Part shown: positions 19,201 to 28,423 of the stretch, piece after piece
Numbering within the stretch: position 1 is the stretch's first letter
Layout of the letters: each line of letters begins with the position of its first letter
From: Alloacidobacterium sp035547425
GTDB taxonomy: Bacteria; Acidobacteriota; Terriglobia; Terriglobales; Acidobacteriaceae
Direction of reading: 5' to 3'
NCBI GenBank assembly: GCA_035547425.1
Contig: DASZUU010000008.1
Coordinates: forward strand, 62,001 to 126,000
Length of the DNA stretch: 64,000 nucleotides
Notes under the pieces: generated by a model
Told to the model about the DNA's origin: nothing
Seen by the model: only the letters and a program-made list of their open reading frames with translations
The model's database searches: none
Program-made: the position numbers and the translations under genes

Positions 19201-20949
19201 TCAAAGCGGCTGGCATCGCAGGATCTGCTTTCCAGCCTCGATCGCCTGCTGCGAGCCAAACGATTACTTGAAATCAAAATCGCAGATGCCAAGCGGCTGA
19301 TTGCCGTGGAAGATGCAGCGCGTTACCGTGATGCTCTCGGCATTCCGTTGCCCCCCGGATTGCCAAAACAGTTGCTGGAACCTGCTGCCGCCCCCATGCT
19401 GGAACTGATTCGCCGCTATGCTCGCACATATGGGCCATTCACGCTGCAGGAAGTTAGCAGGCGATTCGGGCTTGGTGAGCCGCAGGTCGAAGCTGTGCTG
19501 CGAGCTCTGGTGATGGATGGCCGCGTGGTGGAGGGCGGCTTCCGCCCAGGCGGCGTACATCGCGAATGGTGCGATACCGAAGTGCTGCGCATGATCCGCA
19601 GAAAGTCACTTGCGCGGCTGCGGAAAGAGATTGAGCCGGTTGAGCAGCAGATGCTGGCACGGCTGCAAACGCATTGGCAGGGTGTTTTGCAGCGCAGGCG
19701 CGGCCTGGATGCGTTGCTCGACACAATTGAGAGCCTGCAGGGATCGCCGATTCCGGCGTCTTTATTGGAGTCGGCGATACTTCCTTCACGGCTTACTAAA
19801 TACTCTCCGTCGGATTTGGATACTTTGATTGCCGCCGGCGAAGTTGTATGGTGCGGGCTTGATCCTTTGGGAGAGCGTGATGGGCGCATTGGCCTCTATC
19901 TTGCCGACAAGCTCGGCTCATTGCTATCTCCAACCCAGGCGCAAAATGCAACTGCGCTCAGTTCAAAAGAAGAGGCAATTCTGGCAGAGCTGCAGCGTAG
20001 CGGCGCGCTCTTTTTCGCGCAACTGCATGATGCCGTGGGCGGAGGCTATCCCGGCGAAACGCTGGATGCCTTATGGAATCTGGTTTGGCAGCGAAAAATC
20101 ACGAACGATACATTTCACGCATTGCGTGCCTATACCGCGAAACCAACAACTTCGCGTCCGGCAAAGCGCCAGCATAATACGCAGTCTTTTCGTTCGCGCA
20201 GAACAACGCCGCCAAGCGCGCAAGGCCGATGGGCGCTGCTTCCTGCAGCATCTGTCTCAGCAACAGAATGGAGTCATGCGATGGCGCAGCAGCTGCTTGC
20301 CCGGTACGGAATTGTTACGCGCGAAACGGTGGCGCAAGAGAATATTCCGGGCGGCTTCAGCGCAGTCTACGATGTACTAAAAGCGCTGGAGGAGGGTGGT
20401 CGCATCCGGCGCGGCTACTTTGTTGCCGGCTTGGGGGCAGCGCAGTTTGCATTGCCATCGGCTGTCGATCTGCTGCGCTCCTTGCGCAATACGCCGCAAC
20501 CGGAGCGGGCAGAAATTGTCTCGTTGGCTGCAACGGATCCGGCGAACCCTTACGGCGGTGTGCTGCCGTGGCCGGTGGTGCAACTGGAAGCTGAAATCGA
20601 TGGGGCGCGCTCTTTAACGCGCAGTGTAGGCGCGACGGTAGTACTGCGCAACGGAGAGCTGGTTGCATATTTGCGGCGGAACAATCCGAATCTTCTGGTT
20701 TTTCTCCCAGCCGAGGAGCCGGAGCGAACACATGCGGCGCGTGAGCTGGCCGTTTTTCTGGCAAGCATGGCGAAGGAAGAGTTGGAGCATCGCATCGGGC
20801 TGCTGATCACCACGATTAACGGGCAGCCCGCGCATCTGCATTTGTTATCACGCTTCCTGCAGGATGCAGGTTTCCAGCCAGCGCCTATGGGATTCAATGT
20901 TAGGCGCATCGCGTCCTCGGTGCATGAACCCTCGACTGAGGTGCAATAA
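16267..20949 (+). CDS. lhr: Lhr-type superfamily 2 DNA helicase (long form)
   Basis: Lhr is an ATP-driven 3'-5' DNA helicase implicated in repair. It has Walker A APTGTGKT (about 56-63), DEIH box, SATQRP, and motif VI IGRAGHQ, then a winged-helix/Lhr core and a long C-terminal domain. Length is 1560 aa, matching bacterial long Lhr proteins. I prefer the TTG at 16267 because GAGGA lies eight bases upstream; the TTG at 16249 lacks a binding site and no ATG occurs near the N-terminus. A 7-bp stem (16229-16235/16250-16256) partly covers this binding site. Nei follows after 2 bp. Confidence 0.93.
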   Translation: MAKRSRKNTTDAEDDVLSLFHPVTAGWFRAVFDAPTAPQRLGWPAIAKGESTLILAPTGTGKTLTAFLWCLDRIMMGPGQDEPDGCRVIYISPLKALAFDVERNLRSPLAGIANMARQRGTPFHQPEISVRTGDTPQKERNRFRRHPAEILITTPESLYLLLTSESAASLRSADTVIVDEIHALVPTKRGAHLALSLERLEAITEKRVQRIGLSATQRPLEEVAHFLGGCEPQKKPAQNASGGLTALEQEWTTDDESSSQERAPKFRPVTIVNASEPKKLELRIEVPVEDMAKLGRQEDLPSGAASQAPKRTSIWSAIHPRLLEIVRERQSTLIFVNNRRIAERLAGALNELANEPIARAHHGSLAAAQRAEIEEQLKAGAIKALVATSTLELGIDMGAVDLVVQVEAPPSVASGMQRIGRAGHQVGAASEGIIFPKYRADLVACAAVTRAMHEGLVESTRYLRNPLDVLAQQIVATVAQPPHAAIPRKKGQPPAVSEISTSDLFRIITAAAPFASLSREAFDGVLDLLAGRYPSDEFAELRPRITWDRVHDTLTPREGAKSLAILNGGTIPDRGLYGVFLSGTEGKPVRVGELDEEMVFESRTGETFVLGASTWRIDEITHDRVLVSPAPGEPGKMPFWHGDSAGRPLEFGRRIGQLIRELREMPRNAALSRLVREHDLDPAAAENLIRFLVDQEIATVAVPDDRTIVIERVRDELGDWRVCVLTPFGNRVHAPWAMAISSKLRAAGAIDVETMWADDGFVLRFPDTETAPETEQLLIDSAEASELVLRQLGSTALFAAKFRESAARALLLPRRRAQGRAPLWQQRKRAYDLLSVASRYPAFPMLLEAYRECVRDVFDMPAFLEVLRAIEKRQIRVHVADSRAPSPFASSLLFSYVANYIYDGDAPLAERRAQALSIDQAQLQDLLGDADLRELLDADAVAEVEEQLQMLGESYRVRSADGIHDLLLRLGDLSREELSKRLASQDLLSSLDRLLRAKRLLEIKIADAKRLIAVEDAARYRDALGIPLPPGLPKQLLEPAAAPMLELIRRYARTYGPFTLQEVSRRFGLGEPQVEAVLRALVMDGRVVEGGFRPGGVHREWCDTEVLRMIRRKSLARLRKEIEPVEQQMLARLQTHWQGVLQRRRGLDALLDTIESLQGSPIPASLLESAILPSRLTKYSPSDLDTLIAAGEVVWCGLDPLGERDGRIGLYLADKLGSLLSPTQAQNATALSSKEEAILAELQRSGALFFAQLHDAVGGGYPGETLDALWNLVWQRKITNDTFHALRAYTAKPTTSRPAKRQHNTQSFRSRRTTPPSAQGRWALLPAASVSATEWSHAMAQQLLARYGIVTRETVAQENIPGGFSAVYDVLKALEEGGRIRRGYFVAGLGAAQFALPSAVDLLRSLRNTPQPERAEIVSLAATDPANPYGGVLPWPVVQLEAEIDGARSLTRSVGATVVLRNGELVAYLRRNNPNLLVFLPAEEPERTHAARELAVFLASMAKEELEHRIGLLITTINGQPAHLHLLSRFLQDAGFQPAPMGFNVRRIASSVHEPSTEVQ

Positions 20950-20951
20950 GA

Positions 20952-21785
20952 ATGCCTGAGGGCGATACCATTTTTCGCTCTGCGCGAGCACTGAATCGCG
21001 CTTTAGCAGGAGAAAAAGTAACTGCATTTCAAAGTATCTATGCGCAACTCGTAGCGGTAGATGACAATGCTCCGTTGGCAGGTCGCATGGTAGAACGTGT
21101 CGAAGCGCGCGGCAAATGGCTGCTCATTTATTTTTCAGGCGATTTGATTCTTCTGACGCACATGCTCATGCACGGCAGTTGGCATATTTACCGACGTGGC
21201 GAACGCTGGAAGCGTCCATATCGACACATGCGCATCCTGATCTCTACGGAAAATTTCGAGGCAGTCGCATTTGAAGTGCCGGTAGCGGAGTTCCATACGG
21301 CACGTTCGCTGGAGCGACATACTTCCGTGCCAAAATTAGGCCCCGATGTGTTGACGCAAGCTTTTGATGAAGACGAGGCCGCGAAAAGGTTGCGCGCGCT
21401 TCCGGATGAGGAAGTAGCGAATGCGCTGATGGATCAGAGAGTCATCGCTGGAGTGGGCAATGTCTTCAAATCTGAAATCTGCTTCGCCTGTTGTATTCAT
21501 CCATTTCGCAAAGTTGCGACGCTGACGACGCACGAAGTTCGGTGTTTGCTGGATACTGCGCGAAAGCAACTCGCAGTGAATGTCTTGGAGTCATCAACCG
21601 ATGGGCCGGTTACGTATGCGGGCGGCAGGCGAACACGCAGCACCATGGATGAAGGAGCGCGGCTATGGGTGTATCGAAGAAAAGGGAAGCCGTGCCGTCG
21701 TTGTGGAACTGCAATCCTGATGCAAAAACAGGGACCGGGAGCACGCTCTACCTACTGGTGTCCGGAATGCCAGCCTATTCAATAG
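20952..21785 (+). CDS. nei: Endonuclease VIII-like DNA glycosylase (Nei)
   Basis: This bifunctional glycosylase/AP lyase removes oxidised pyrimidines. The N-terminus MPEGDTI supplies the catalytic Pro2 and Glu3 and, with Thr6, points to Nei instead of MutM. The helix-two-turn-helix region (ALMDQRVIAGVGNVFKSE) and a C-terminal zinc finger (CRRC...CPEC) are intact. At 277 aa it is normal. It is probably cotranscribed with lhr: the gap is 2 bp. The lhr-nei neighbourhood is also known in mycobacteria, supporting a shared repair role. Confidence 0.93.
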   Translation: MPEGDTIFRSARALNRALAGEKVTAFQSIYAQLVAVDDNAPLAGRMVERVEARGKWLLIYFSGDLILLTHMLMHGSWHIYRRGERWKRPYRHMRILISTENFEAVAFEVPVAEFHTARSLERHTSVPKLGPDVLTQAFDEDEAAKRLRALPDEEVANALMDQRVIAGVGNVFKSEICFACCIHPFRKVATLTTHEVRCLLDTARKQLAVNVLESSTDGPVTYAGGRRTRSTMDEGARLWVYRRKGKPCRRCGTAILMQKQGPGARSTYWCPECQPIQ

Positions 21786-21792
21786 AAAAGAC

Positions 21793-21822
21793 AGCGGCGA
21801 CATTTTGAAGATTGTCGCCGCT
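21793..21822. terminator. Bidirectional terminator between nei and the TonB receptor gene
   Basis: AGCGGCGACA (21793-21802) and TGTCGCCGCT (21813-21822) form a perfect 10-bp GC-rich stem with a 10-nt loop, located exactly between two convergent stop codons. There is no long U-tract on either side, so efficiency is uncertain. Confidence 0.65.
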
Positions 21823-21827
21823 CATCG

Positions 21828-24800
21828 TTAGAAGGTGAATCCGCCGAGGAAGGTAATCTGTCGAACCTGACCGCTTTCGAGAGAGTTGAAAGTGCCGTAT
21901 TGACTGGTGAACTGATTACCACCGGCAACGGAAATGTTGCCGCTTGGAGTGATGAATTGCGGATGGTTAAACAGATTTGAAATTTGTGTCATGAAGTTGA
22001 AGTGCACGCGGTCGGTGATCGCAACTGACTTCGTGACAGAAAGGTGAGTCTGATACAAGTGTTGCCCTTCAATGCTGTTGGGCCGAGCATTGCCAAAATG
22101 CCCATTCTGCGGAACCGCAAATGCAGCAACATTGAACCAATTGTTGTAGTTCTTTCCGCCGGGAACATTATTTGGATTGCCTACGAGATCAGGCAAGCCG
22201 CCGAATGTGCCTGTGTTGGATGGATCGGAGCCGCTGAATGCAGGCGAGAATCCTAATCCGGAAGCGAGAAAGGTCACGACACTGGATGACCATCCGCCAA
22301 CAATGTGATCCACTATACCGTTGCTGTCGGAGAGAAAACGCTGGCCTTTACCAAAAGGCAATGCCCAGACCATATTGGCAGAAGCATAGTTTCGGCGCGT
22401 CTGGCCGTCGTTTGCCCAGTGGCTCAGAACATCATAAGGATTTTCGGTATCCAGGTAATTGGCGAGGCTCTCGGTATAGGAATAGCTTCCACCGAAGGTT
22501 AAATTGCCGACTCTGCGCTTTGCTTCGAGTTGGAGAGAATTGAAGCGGGTGCTGCCATCGAAGCGAAGATAATTCGTCGAAAAGAACTGCGGATAGGGTC
22601 GCCTGCTTGCTGTGAAGGGCGTGGTGCCTGGTTGTGGAAGATTAACGTTGACATAATAATTCAGCCCAGTACCTACCGATCCTAAATAGGAGACGCGGAG
22701 GCCGATATGCGCGACTTCCTGCTCATAACTGAGGCTGTATTGGTGAATATGGCCGTGGCTGATATCGCGAGGATATCCATTGACGCTTTGACTTGGCACT
22801 GTAGCGCTTGCGGTGCTGGATGGATAAGGATTGGGGAAGGAAAGTAATGGCTGCGTTCCAGGGCTAACATCGTTCAGATAAATTTCGCTGATGGAAAATG
22901 GTCCCGTAGAGCCAAGTTGCGGGTTAATGGGCAAAAAGTTGTTAAAGGCGCCTGGAGTGCTGCCGAATCGTGATGTGAAAATTCCGTACCCGCCACGGAT
23001 GACAGAATGATCCGTTAATGCATAGGCCACACCGATACGCGGGACAAAATTACTTTTATCGGCAATGGCTTGTACTTTACCGCTGGTAACCGTGATGGTG
23101 GATGGATAAAGAGCGCTGACGGATGCTATACCTTTCGGATCGACGATGACATCACCGGTATTCGGATCCCAGTTGTACATCAGATGCTTTTCTGAACTGG
23201 GGGTTCCATAGAGATCCCATCTGACACCGTATGTAAGCGTCAGTTTGCGTGACAGTTTAAATGAGTCTTCGGCAAAAAGGCCATACTCGTTGAGCGTCTG
23301 TGTTTGATTTCCAAGAGGATTTACTCGCTGGCTTTCCTGCGGCAAACCTAACAGAAAATCAGCATAGGCATTCCCTGTAATGGAGCCGTCGAAGGTAAAT
23401 GTCCCATAGTTCGGCACAACACCATAAAAATTGCTGTAATGCTGAACGCTGCCGCCAAACTTCAATGCGTGCTGGCCAAATTGCCAATCCACGGTGTCAT
23501 TAAAGGTAAGTATATGGTTGTCAGCCTTTACACCTCCGGAAACATCGCTCAAAGATGTAAGGCCGGAGATATCGACTTCAGGAAATCCCTGACCTGTAAG
23601 CTGGCCTGGGTTCGCGCCTTCAAGACCTATGGACGAGAGTACCTTACTGCCGTCGGGCGGAGTTTGTCCCGCTTCGCTTTTTCCGTCGACTATATAGTCT
23701 GTTGAATAGCCGAAGCGGAAGTTATTGACCACGGTCGGAGAAAAAATCTGCGTATCACCGGCAGCCCACTGCTGATGGCGCCTTTCGCGAGTCCAGATAA
23801 GGGATGGCAGGCCATTGTTGAGGACATAGGGTGTCTGACGCATCAACCAGCGCACGAACAAGGAGTTGGTTTTTGTCAGATTATGATCAATTCGAACAAT
23901 CGGCCAATCGCCACGGTAAAGATCACTATTGAACGGAAATTGAAATGCATAGTTGTTGACGGGCGAAGTTGTGTCGATATTGGGTGCTGGCAAATATTGG
24001 CTCTGAATTGCAGCGGCGACTGCGCTGATGCGGTTAGCTGGAATCGTGTTGTTCGCGAATGGCAGACCAGTTGATGGATCAATGATCGTCGATGAAAAGA
24101 CGCCATTACGCCATGGGTTTGTAGGAACATTGGCAGTCACGAATGTTCCTAAAGGAATGCGCTGTGCAAACCAGCCGCCATAGAAGAATGTGTGATCTTT
24201 CCAGATGGGTCCTGATGCTTCCAGATCCCATTCATGCTGTAGATAGGGCGTCTTGCCGGTATCAAAGTAACCTCTGGCGTTGAATACGGAATCATAAATG
24301 CGGTACGTAGCTTTGCCATGAAAGGCATTTTGACCGCGCTTGGTTACCTGGCTGATCTGCACAGGGACCGGGCTTTCAGCCGGAGCATTAAAAACAGTGG
24401 CCGCTACCTGGTCAAAGAAATTGGCATTGTTATTCTGTATGCCTTGCAGATCATTCGAAATGCCGTCAAAGGTTTGCGTCTGCTGCGATTGCTGCTGTCC
24501 ATCTGCTACCGGCGGATATGTTCCGCCCTGCACTCCTGCCAGGGTAGTCAGTTGATACCAGGTGCTGGGATAGATAGTGACCTGCGGCGATTGTTCATGC
24601 TGCTTCGCCGTGAACATGTCGGATATGGTGGGAGCTTCCGTGGAGATGACAGCAGCGCCCGCTGACACCGTGACCTGTTCGACAGCCTGTCCGATAGCAA
24701 GTTGCGGATCGATGCGTCGAACCTGACCGCTATCGAGAATAATATTTTGCGCCAGGAATGCTTTGAAGCCGGTAGCAGTACAGCGAAGCTCATATGCGCC

Positions 24801-25067
24801 GGGCTTGATTTCATCGAACTCGAAGTCTCCCGATGCCGATGAATTAGCGTGCCGTACCGTTTGACCCGTAGTTGGCTCAATCAGGCTGATGTCTGCACCG
24901 GTAACGATCGCTCCCGTGTTATCGGAAACCGTTCCACGTAAGGTGGCGTTGAGCGTCTGGGCCTGTCCCTTCGTACAGAGAACGCAGACGAATATCAAGG
25001 CAATAGCGACAGGATTTAACCGATTCCAGAAATAGAAATGGAATTGATGGCGCAAAGATGACAGCAT
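21828..25067 (-). CDS. TonB-dependent receptor with carboxypeptidase-regulatory-like domain
   Basis: This is an outer-membrane receptor of the Oar-like type abundant in Acidobacteriota, likely taking up or binding glycans. I start it at the ATG at 25067: GGAGG lies seven bases upstream, and the first 36 residues form a signal peptide ending GQAQ. The earlier ATG at 25160 would put 31 polar residues before it. The receptor has a carboxypeptidase-regulatory-like domain (about 37-125: LRGTVSDNTGAI), a plug region (to about 250) and a long barrel ending GGFTF with terminal Phe. Length is 1079 aa. The genes upstream encode NagX-like and GH109-like proteins. Confidence 0.9.
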   Translation of the reverse strand: MLSSLRHQFHFYFWNRLNPVAIALIFVCVLCTKGQAQTLNATLRGTVSDNTGAIVTGADISLIEPTTGQTVRHANSSASGDFEFDEIKPGAYELRCTATGFKAFLAQNIILDSGQVRRIDPQLAIGQAVEQVTVSAGAAVISTEAPTISDMFTAKQHEQSPQVTIYPSTWYQLTTLAGVQGGTYPPVADGQQQSQQTQTFDGISNDLQGIQNNNANFFDQVAATVFNAPAESPVPVQISQVTKRGQNAFHGKATYRIYDSVFNARGYFDTGKTPYLQHEWDLEASGPIWKDHTFFYGGWFAQRIPLGTFVTANVPTNPWRNGVFSSTIIDPSTGLPFANNTIPANRISAVAAAIQSQYLPAPNIDTTSPVNNYAFQFPFNSDLYRGDWPIVRIDHNLTKTNSLFVRWLMRQTPYVLNNGLPSLIWTRERRHQQWAAGDTQIFSPTVVNNFRFGYSTDYIVDGKSEAGQTPPDGSKVLSSIGLEGANPGQLTGQGFPEVDISGLTSLSDVSGGVKADNHILTFNDTVDWQFGQHALKFGGSVQHYSNFYGVVPNYGTFTFDGSITGNAYADFLLGLPQESQRVNPLGNQTQTLNEYGLFAEDSFKLSRKLTLTYGVRWDLYGTPSSEKHLMYNWDPNTGDVIVDPKGIASVSALYPSTITVTSGKVQAIADKSNFVPRIGVAYALTDHSVIRGGYGIFTSRFGSTPGAFNNFLPINPQLGSTGPFSISEIYLNDVSPGTQPLLSFPNPYPSSTASATVPSQSVNGYPRDISHGHIHQYSLSYEQEVAHIGLRVSYLGSVGTGLNYYVNVNLPQPGTTPFTASRRPYPQFFSTNYLRFDGSTRFNSLQLEAKRRVGNLTFGGSYSYTESLANYLDTENPYDVLSHWANDGQTRRNYASANMVWALPFGKGQRFLSDSNGIVDHIVGGWSSSVVTFLASGLGFSPAFSGSDPSNTGTFGGLPDLVGNPNNVPGGKNYNNWFNVAAFAVPQNGHFGNARPNSIEGQHLYQTHLSVTKSVAITDRVHFNFMTQISNLFNHPQFITPSGNISVAGGNQFTSQYGTFNSLESGQVRQITFLGGFTF

Positions 25068-25309
25068 CTGAAAGCCTCCAAAATGAACGCGAATGGTTAA
25101 AAGTCTGTTACTGCTAGGTCGGGTAGGCGAAGTATAGTCATATTGCTTTCTTTTTATCAAGCGTTTATTTCTTTATATTTCGATATACGACGAATGAGAG
25201 GTTAAGGATAGCAAAAAAGAAGTACAATGGATTGTGCTCGGCCCGGATAATCAGGCGCGAACTTTTTAAATTCCGGGCTATTCCTGTAAACGCAGGCCGA
25301 ACGCTTGGC

Positions 25310-26545
25310 TCAGATGCGGATAAATATCCGATTGCGATACATCCAATAAAGCGAGAGCCAATAAACAAGCATGACAGCAATCCCCATCATAAGAGGCTCA
25401 AGACCGGGGCCAAAGATATGGAAGATTCTATAGCCCAGGTTGATATGCAGATTTGTAATGATGAAGTGCTCCCACAAGTGCGCAATCAAGTACGCCGCGA
25501 TCGAGTTCATGCCGACAACGACCAAAGGGAACGCCCATTTTGAGTAATTTTTTACGTCGATAATCCAGGAAAACGCCACGAGGAAGAAGAAGCAGATGCC
25601 GCCGCTGAAGAGTGTCCAACTGGGAGTCCAAATGCGCTTCACAATTGGGCAGATTCCTGCGTAGTGCAGTAACAGTCCAGAGCAGAAAAGGATGATTCCA
25701 ACGATGAAAAAGCGCCGAATCGGAATCCTGGGAGCCGCAGCTCGATACCATTGACCGGCGAACAATCCCAGCAACATCGTACCGAAAGTGGGAATAAAAC
25801 TAAGTGTAACGTAGCCTCCTCCATTGAAAAGAAAAGGAGAACTGCGCGGGAACAGGTTCAGGAACCAGAGATCAAAGGCTTGTCCTAAATTGCTGTTTTT
25901 ATTCCAGTGAGAAGCGAAGCCTGTGAAGTTGTGATGCCAGTTCGGAGGCACGCCTACCGCGGCATAATTAAAGTTTGGGCCCGGTGCCGGATAAAGTGCC
26001 CATGCCAGCCAATAAGCAAAAAGCGTAACCCCCAATGCGGTCCATTGCCATTTAGGACGGCAAAACGCCAGCAGGAAGACAAATGTATAGCCCAATCCAA
26101 TCTGGGTCAGAGTGTCTTCAAATGTAAAGTATGTCTGCGTGCTGTCCGTTGATCGAAGAAAAATGCCCAGGGCAATGAGCAGAATGCTTCTCCACACAGT
26201 ATGGAGAAGCAGGTGATTAAAGCTCTGTCCCTTACGAAGGCGGCTTTGTACTGAATACGGAAGAGCAACCCCCACGAGAAATGTAAAGGAAGGCTGGATC
26301 AGATCGTGCAGGCCCAGCCCGGCCCACTCCACATGCGTTTGGTTATATGCAAGGATGCGCCAGAAAAGACTATTGGGGTAAGCCTGATAGACCTTAGCGA
26401 AGCTCAGGACCTCGCCCATCATAAGGAGCATGACTAATCCGCGATAGGCATCGACCGCCATGTTCCGCTTGGGCGCCTGGACCGTTGAGGCGGATTGAGT
26501 CGGAACCGATCTTACTGGATATTCTGCGCTGACAGCGGATGACAT
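25310..26545 (-). CDS. nagX: NagX-like membrane protein (DUF5009/COG4299)
   Basis: This polytopic inner-membrane protein, with 10-11 hydrophobic segments, resembles the heparan-alpha-glucosaminide acetyltransferase/COG4299 family. The family start DAYRGLVMLLMMGEVL (residues 31-46), GLGLHDLIQPSFTFLVGVALPYS and the late GMNSIAAYLIAHL are visible. NagX belongs to N-acetylglucosamine regulons in other bacteria; its reaction is not firmly established. GGAGG precedes the ATG at 26545. It lies between a TonB receptor and a GH109-like enzyme, which fits amino-sugar use. Confidence 0.8.
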   Translation of the reverse strand: MSSAVSAEYPVRSVPTQSASTVQAPKRNMAVDAYRGLVMLLMMGEVLSFAKVYQAYPNSLFWRILAYNQTHVEWAGLGLHDLIQPSFTFLVGVALPYSVQSRLRKGQSFNHLLLHTVWRSILLIALGIFLRSTDSTQTYFTFEDTLTQIGLGYTFVFLLAFCRPKWQWTALGVTLFAYWLAWALYPAPGPNFNYAAVGVPPNWHHNFTGFASHWNKNSNLGQAFDLWFLNLFPRSSPFLFNGGGYVTLSFIPTFGTMLLGLFAGQWYRAAAPRIPIRRFFIVGIILFCSGLLLHYAGICPIVKRIWTPSWTLFSGGICFFFLVAFSWIIDVKNYSKWAFPLVVVGMNSIAAYLIAHLWEHFIITNLHINLGYRIFHIFGPGLEPLMMGIAVMLVYWLSLYWMYRNRIFIRI

Positions 26546-26804
26546 CCGGCCTCCATCCTCATAAGTGAATCTTTCGATTTATTACGAAGAGACACTTTGG
26601 ATTTCGGATGATGGTACAGGAACAGGCTCCCGCTCGACAAGAGAATAAGTAGGCTTTACCCCTGGATCGGCGGTCTTAATTAGTTTGCTCAATGCGAGCT
26701 ATAAGGAAACGCCAGACGCCGCAATTTTTATTGACATGCAAAGGAGAGCACCTTTAGACTTCGATGCTACACGAAATAATTCGTTATGATTCGTAATCTA
26801 AATC
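26546..26804. promoter_or_regulatory. Divergent promoter region with operator-like palindrome
   Basis: This is the regulatory gap between divergent nagX and the GH109-like gene. TTGACA at 26731-26736 is a good rightward -35 box, but the -10 candidate 17 bases on (TTAGAC) is poor. ACGAA/TTCGT arms around ATAA (26771-26784) make a small operator-like palindrome, and TTCGTAAT/ATTACGAA octamers occur on both sides of the gap (about 26580 and 26790). A sugar-responsive repressor site is possible but unproven. Confidence 0.35.
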
Positions 26805-26990
26805 GTGCGGTATGAAAGAAAATGGTTCCAGAGCCACCGCTTCCGCAGCATTGTCATCGCCGTCATCTTTTCTGTTCTTCTTTCCCTGACTATGGCTGCA
26901 CAGAAAGATACAGCGTCCAATGCGAATGCGAATTTTGCCATCGCGGATCGCCCTCAGCGGCCTGATATGTGCCCGGGCAAGTGGAAATGA
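26805..26990 (+). CDS. Possible small exported peptide, 61 aa
   Basis: A GTG-initiated frame with a basic N-terminus followed by a hydrophobic stretch (SIVIAVIFSVLLSLTMAAQ) that looks like a signal peptide, then about 30 polar residues. It ends 36 bp before the GH109-like gene. I see no recognisable family and no strong ribosome binding site, so it may be the decayed start of a secreted protein or chance coding. Confidence 0.3.
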   Translation: MRYERKWFQSHRFRSIVIAVIFSVLLSLTMAAQKDTASNANANFAIADRPQRPDMCPGKWK

Positions 26991-27026
26991 AGCTTTACAG
27001 ATAACAAAAATTTAAATGCAGGAAGT

Positions 27027-28409
27027 ATGATGACGGAAATCAAACATGAGATAGCAGGAGATGTGACGCGACGCGGGTTTCTTCGACTTGGAACAATGGG
27101 CGCTGTTGCCATGAGCCTTTCCCATGCGGCTATGTCCGAAGGGCAAACGAGTACGGGGACAAAGGAAGCAAAAGCGACCATGATCGACGTTCCTTTCGAA
27201 AGAGTGAATCCAAAGATCGGCATCATCGGCGTCGGTGGTCGAGGCACAAGTCTATTGCGCAACCTGTTGGGGGCTGATGCGCAAGTAGTAGCTGTATGCG
27301 ATGTTGTGCAGGAGAAAGCGGCGCATGCGCAGTCGATGATTGAAAAAGCAGGTCAAAAGCCGCCGGAGCTTTATACCAAGGGCGATCATGCGTTTGAATC
27401 GCTGGTCGCACGAGATGATCTGAATCTTGTCATCATCGCGACTCCATGGAAATGGCACGTAGAGATGGCCGCCGCTGCCATGAAGCATGGGAAACATGCA
27501 GCTGTAGAAGTGCCTGCCGCGACAACTATCGAAGATTGCTGGAAGCTTGTTGACACTTCAGAGCAGACACGCAGGCATTGCATGATGCTTGAGAATTGCT
27601 GTTATGGCTATAACGAAACTCTGATTCTGCGCATGACGCATGCCGGATTATTCGGCGACCTTCTCTATGGAGAAGGGGCGTATATCCATGATTTGCGTGA
27701 AGAGTTGTTTTCCAATCAGGGCGAAGGTTTGTGGCGCCGTACGGTGCATACAGAACGCGACGGTAACCTGTACCCGACGCATGGTCTTGGGCCGGTGGCA
27801 AATTATATGGGTATCCAGCGCGGCGACAGGTTTGACTACATCGTATCGATGAGCACGCCGCAACGTGGACTTGAAGCATATCGCAAGGCGCATATACTTC
27901 AGTCTGACCCCAGGTGGTCAGAGCATTACATTGATGGCGATATGAATACTTCTCTCATTAAGACGGCGAATGGGCTGACGATCACGCTAAAGCATGATGT
28001 CTCTAATCCGCATCCATATGACCGGATCAATACCATTGCCGGAACAAAAGGCGTTTTCACAGATTATCCGCCAAGAATTTACTTTGATGGCCAGGCTGGG
28101 GGAGAGAATTGGGGCAGCATCGATGCTTATAAGCAATATCAGCATCCTCTTTGGAAGGAGGAAGGCGATATCGCACAGAAGTTAGGCGGGCATGGCGGTA
28201 TGGACTACATCATGCTCTATCGGCTGTTACAGTGCATGAGAGAAGGATTGCCCCCGGATATGGATGTATATGATGCGGCAACGTGGTCAGCTCCGGGCCC
28301 ATTGAGCCGTATATCGGTAGCGCATGGAAGTGCACCGACACAGTTTCCCGACTTTACCCGCGGAAACTGGAAACAACGCACTGCTTCAGCGATCGCGACG
28401 CAATCCTAA
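27027..28409 (+). CDS. Gfo/Idh/MocA-family enzyme, GH109-like alpha-N-acetylgalactosaminidase
   Basis: This is an NAD-dependent glycosidase/oxidoreductase predicted to be exported. A Tat signal is plain: TRRGFLRLG at residues 14-22 followed by a short hydrophobic stretch. The Rossmann motif IGVGGRG (about 72-78) and the blocks TPWKWH, GKHAAVEVPAAT and HCMMLENCCYG match glycoside hydrolase family 109, which uses bound NAD to cleave alpha-N-acetylgalactosaminides. At 460 aa it is the right length. A plain Gfo/Idh/MocA dehydrogenase is the alternative. Divergent nagX and the TonB receptor support glycan use. Confidence 0.8.
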   Translation: MMTEIKHEIAGDVTRRGFLRLGTMGAVAMSLSHAAMSEGQTSTGTKEAKATMIDVPFERVNPKIGIIGVGGRGTSLLRNLLGADAQVVAVCDVVQEKAAHAQSMIEKAGQKPPELYTKGDHAFESLVARDDLNLVIIATPWKWHVEMAAAAMKHGKHAAVEVPAATTIEDCWKLVDTSEQTRRHCMMLENCCYGYNETLILRMTHAGLFGDLLYGEGAYIHDLREELFSNQGEGLWRRTVHTERDGNLYPTHGLGPVANYMGIQRGDRFDYIVSMSTPQRGLEAYRKAHILQSDPRWSEHYIDGDMNTSLIKTANGLTITLKHDVSNPHPYDRINTIAGTKGVFTDYPPRIYFDGQAGGENWGSIDAYKQYQHPLWKEEGDIAQKLGGHGGMDYIMLYRLLQCMREGLPPDMDVYDAATWSAPGPLSRISVAHGSAPTQFPDFTRGNWKQRTASAIATQS

Positions 28410-28423
28410 CGTAAGCAGGTTTA

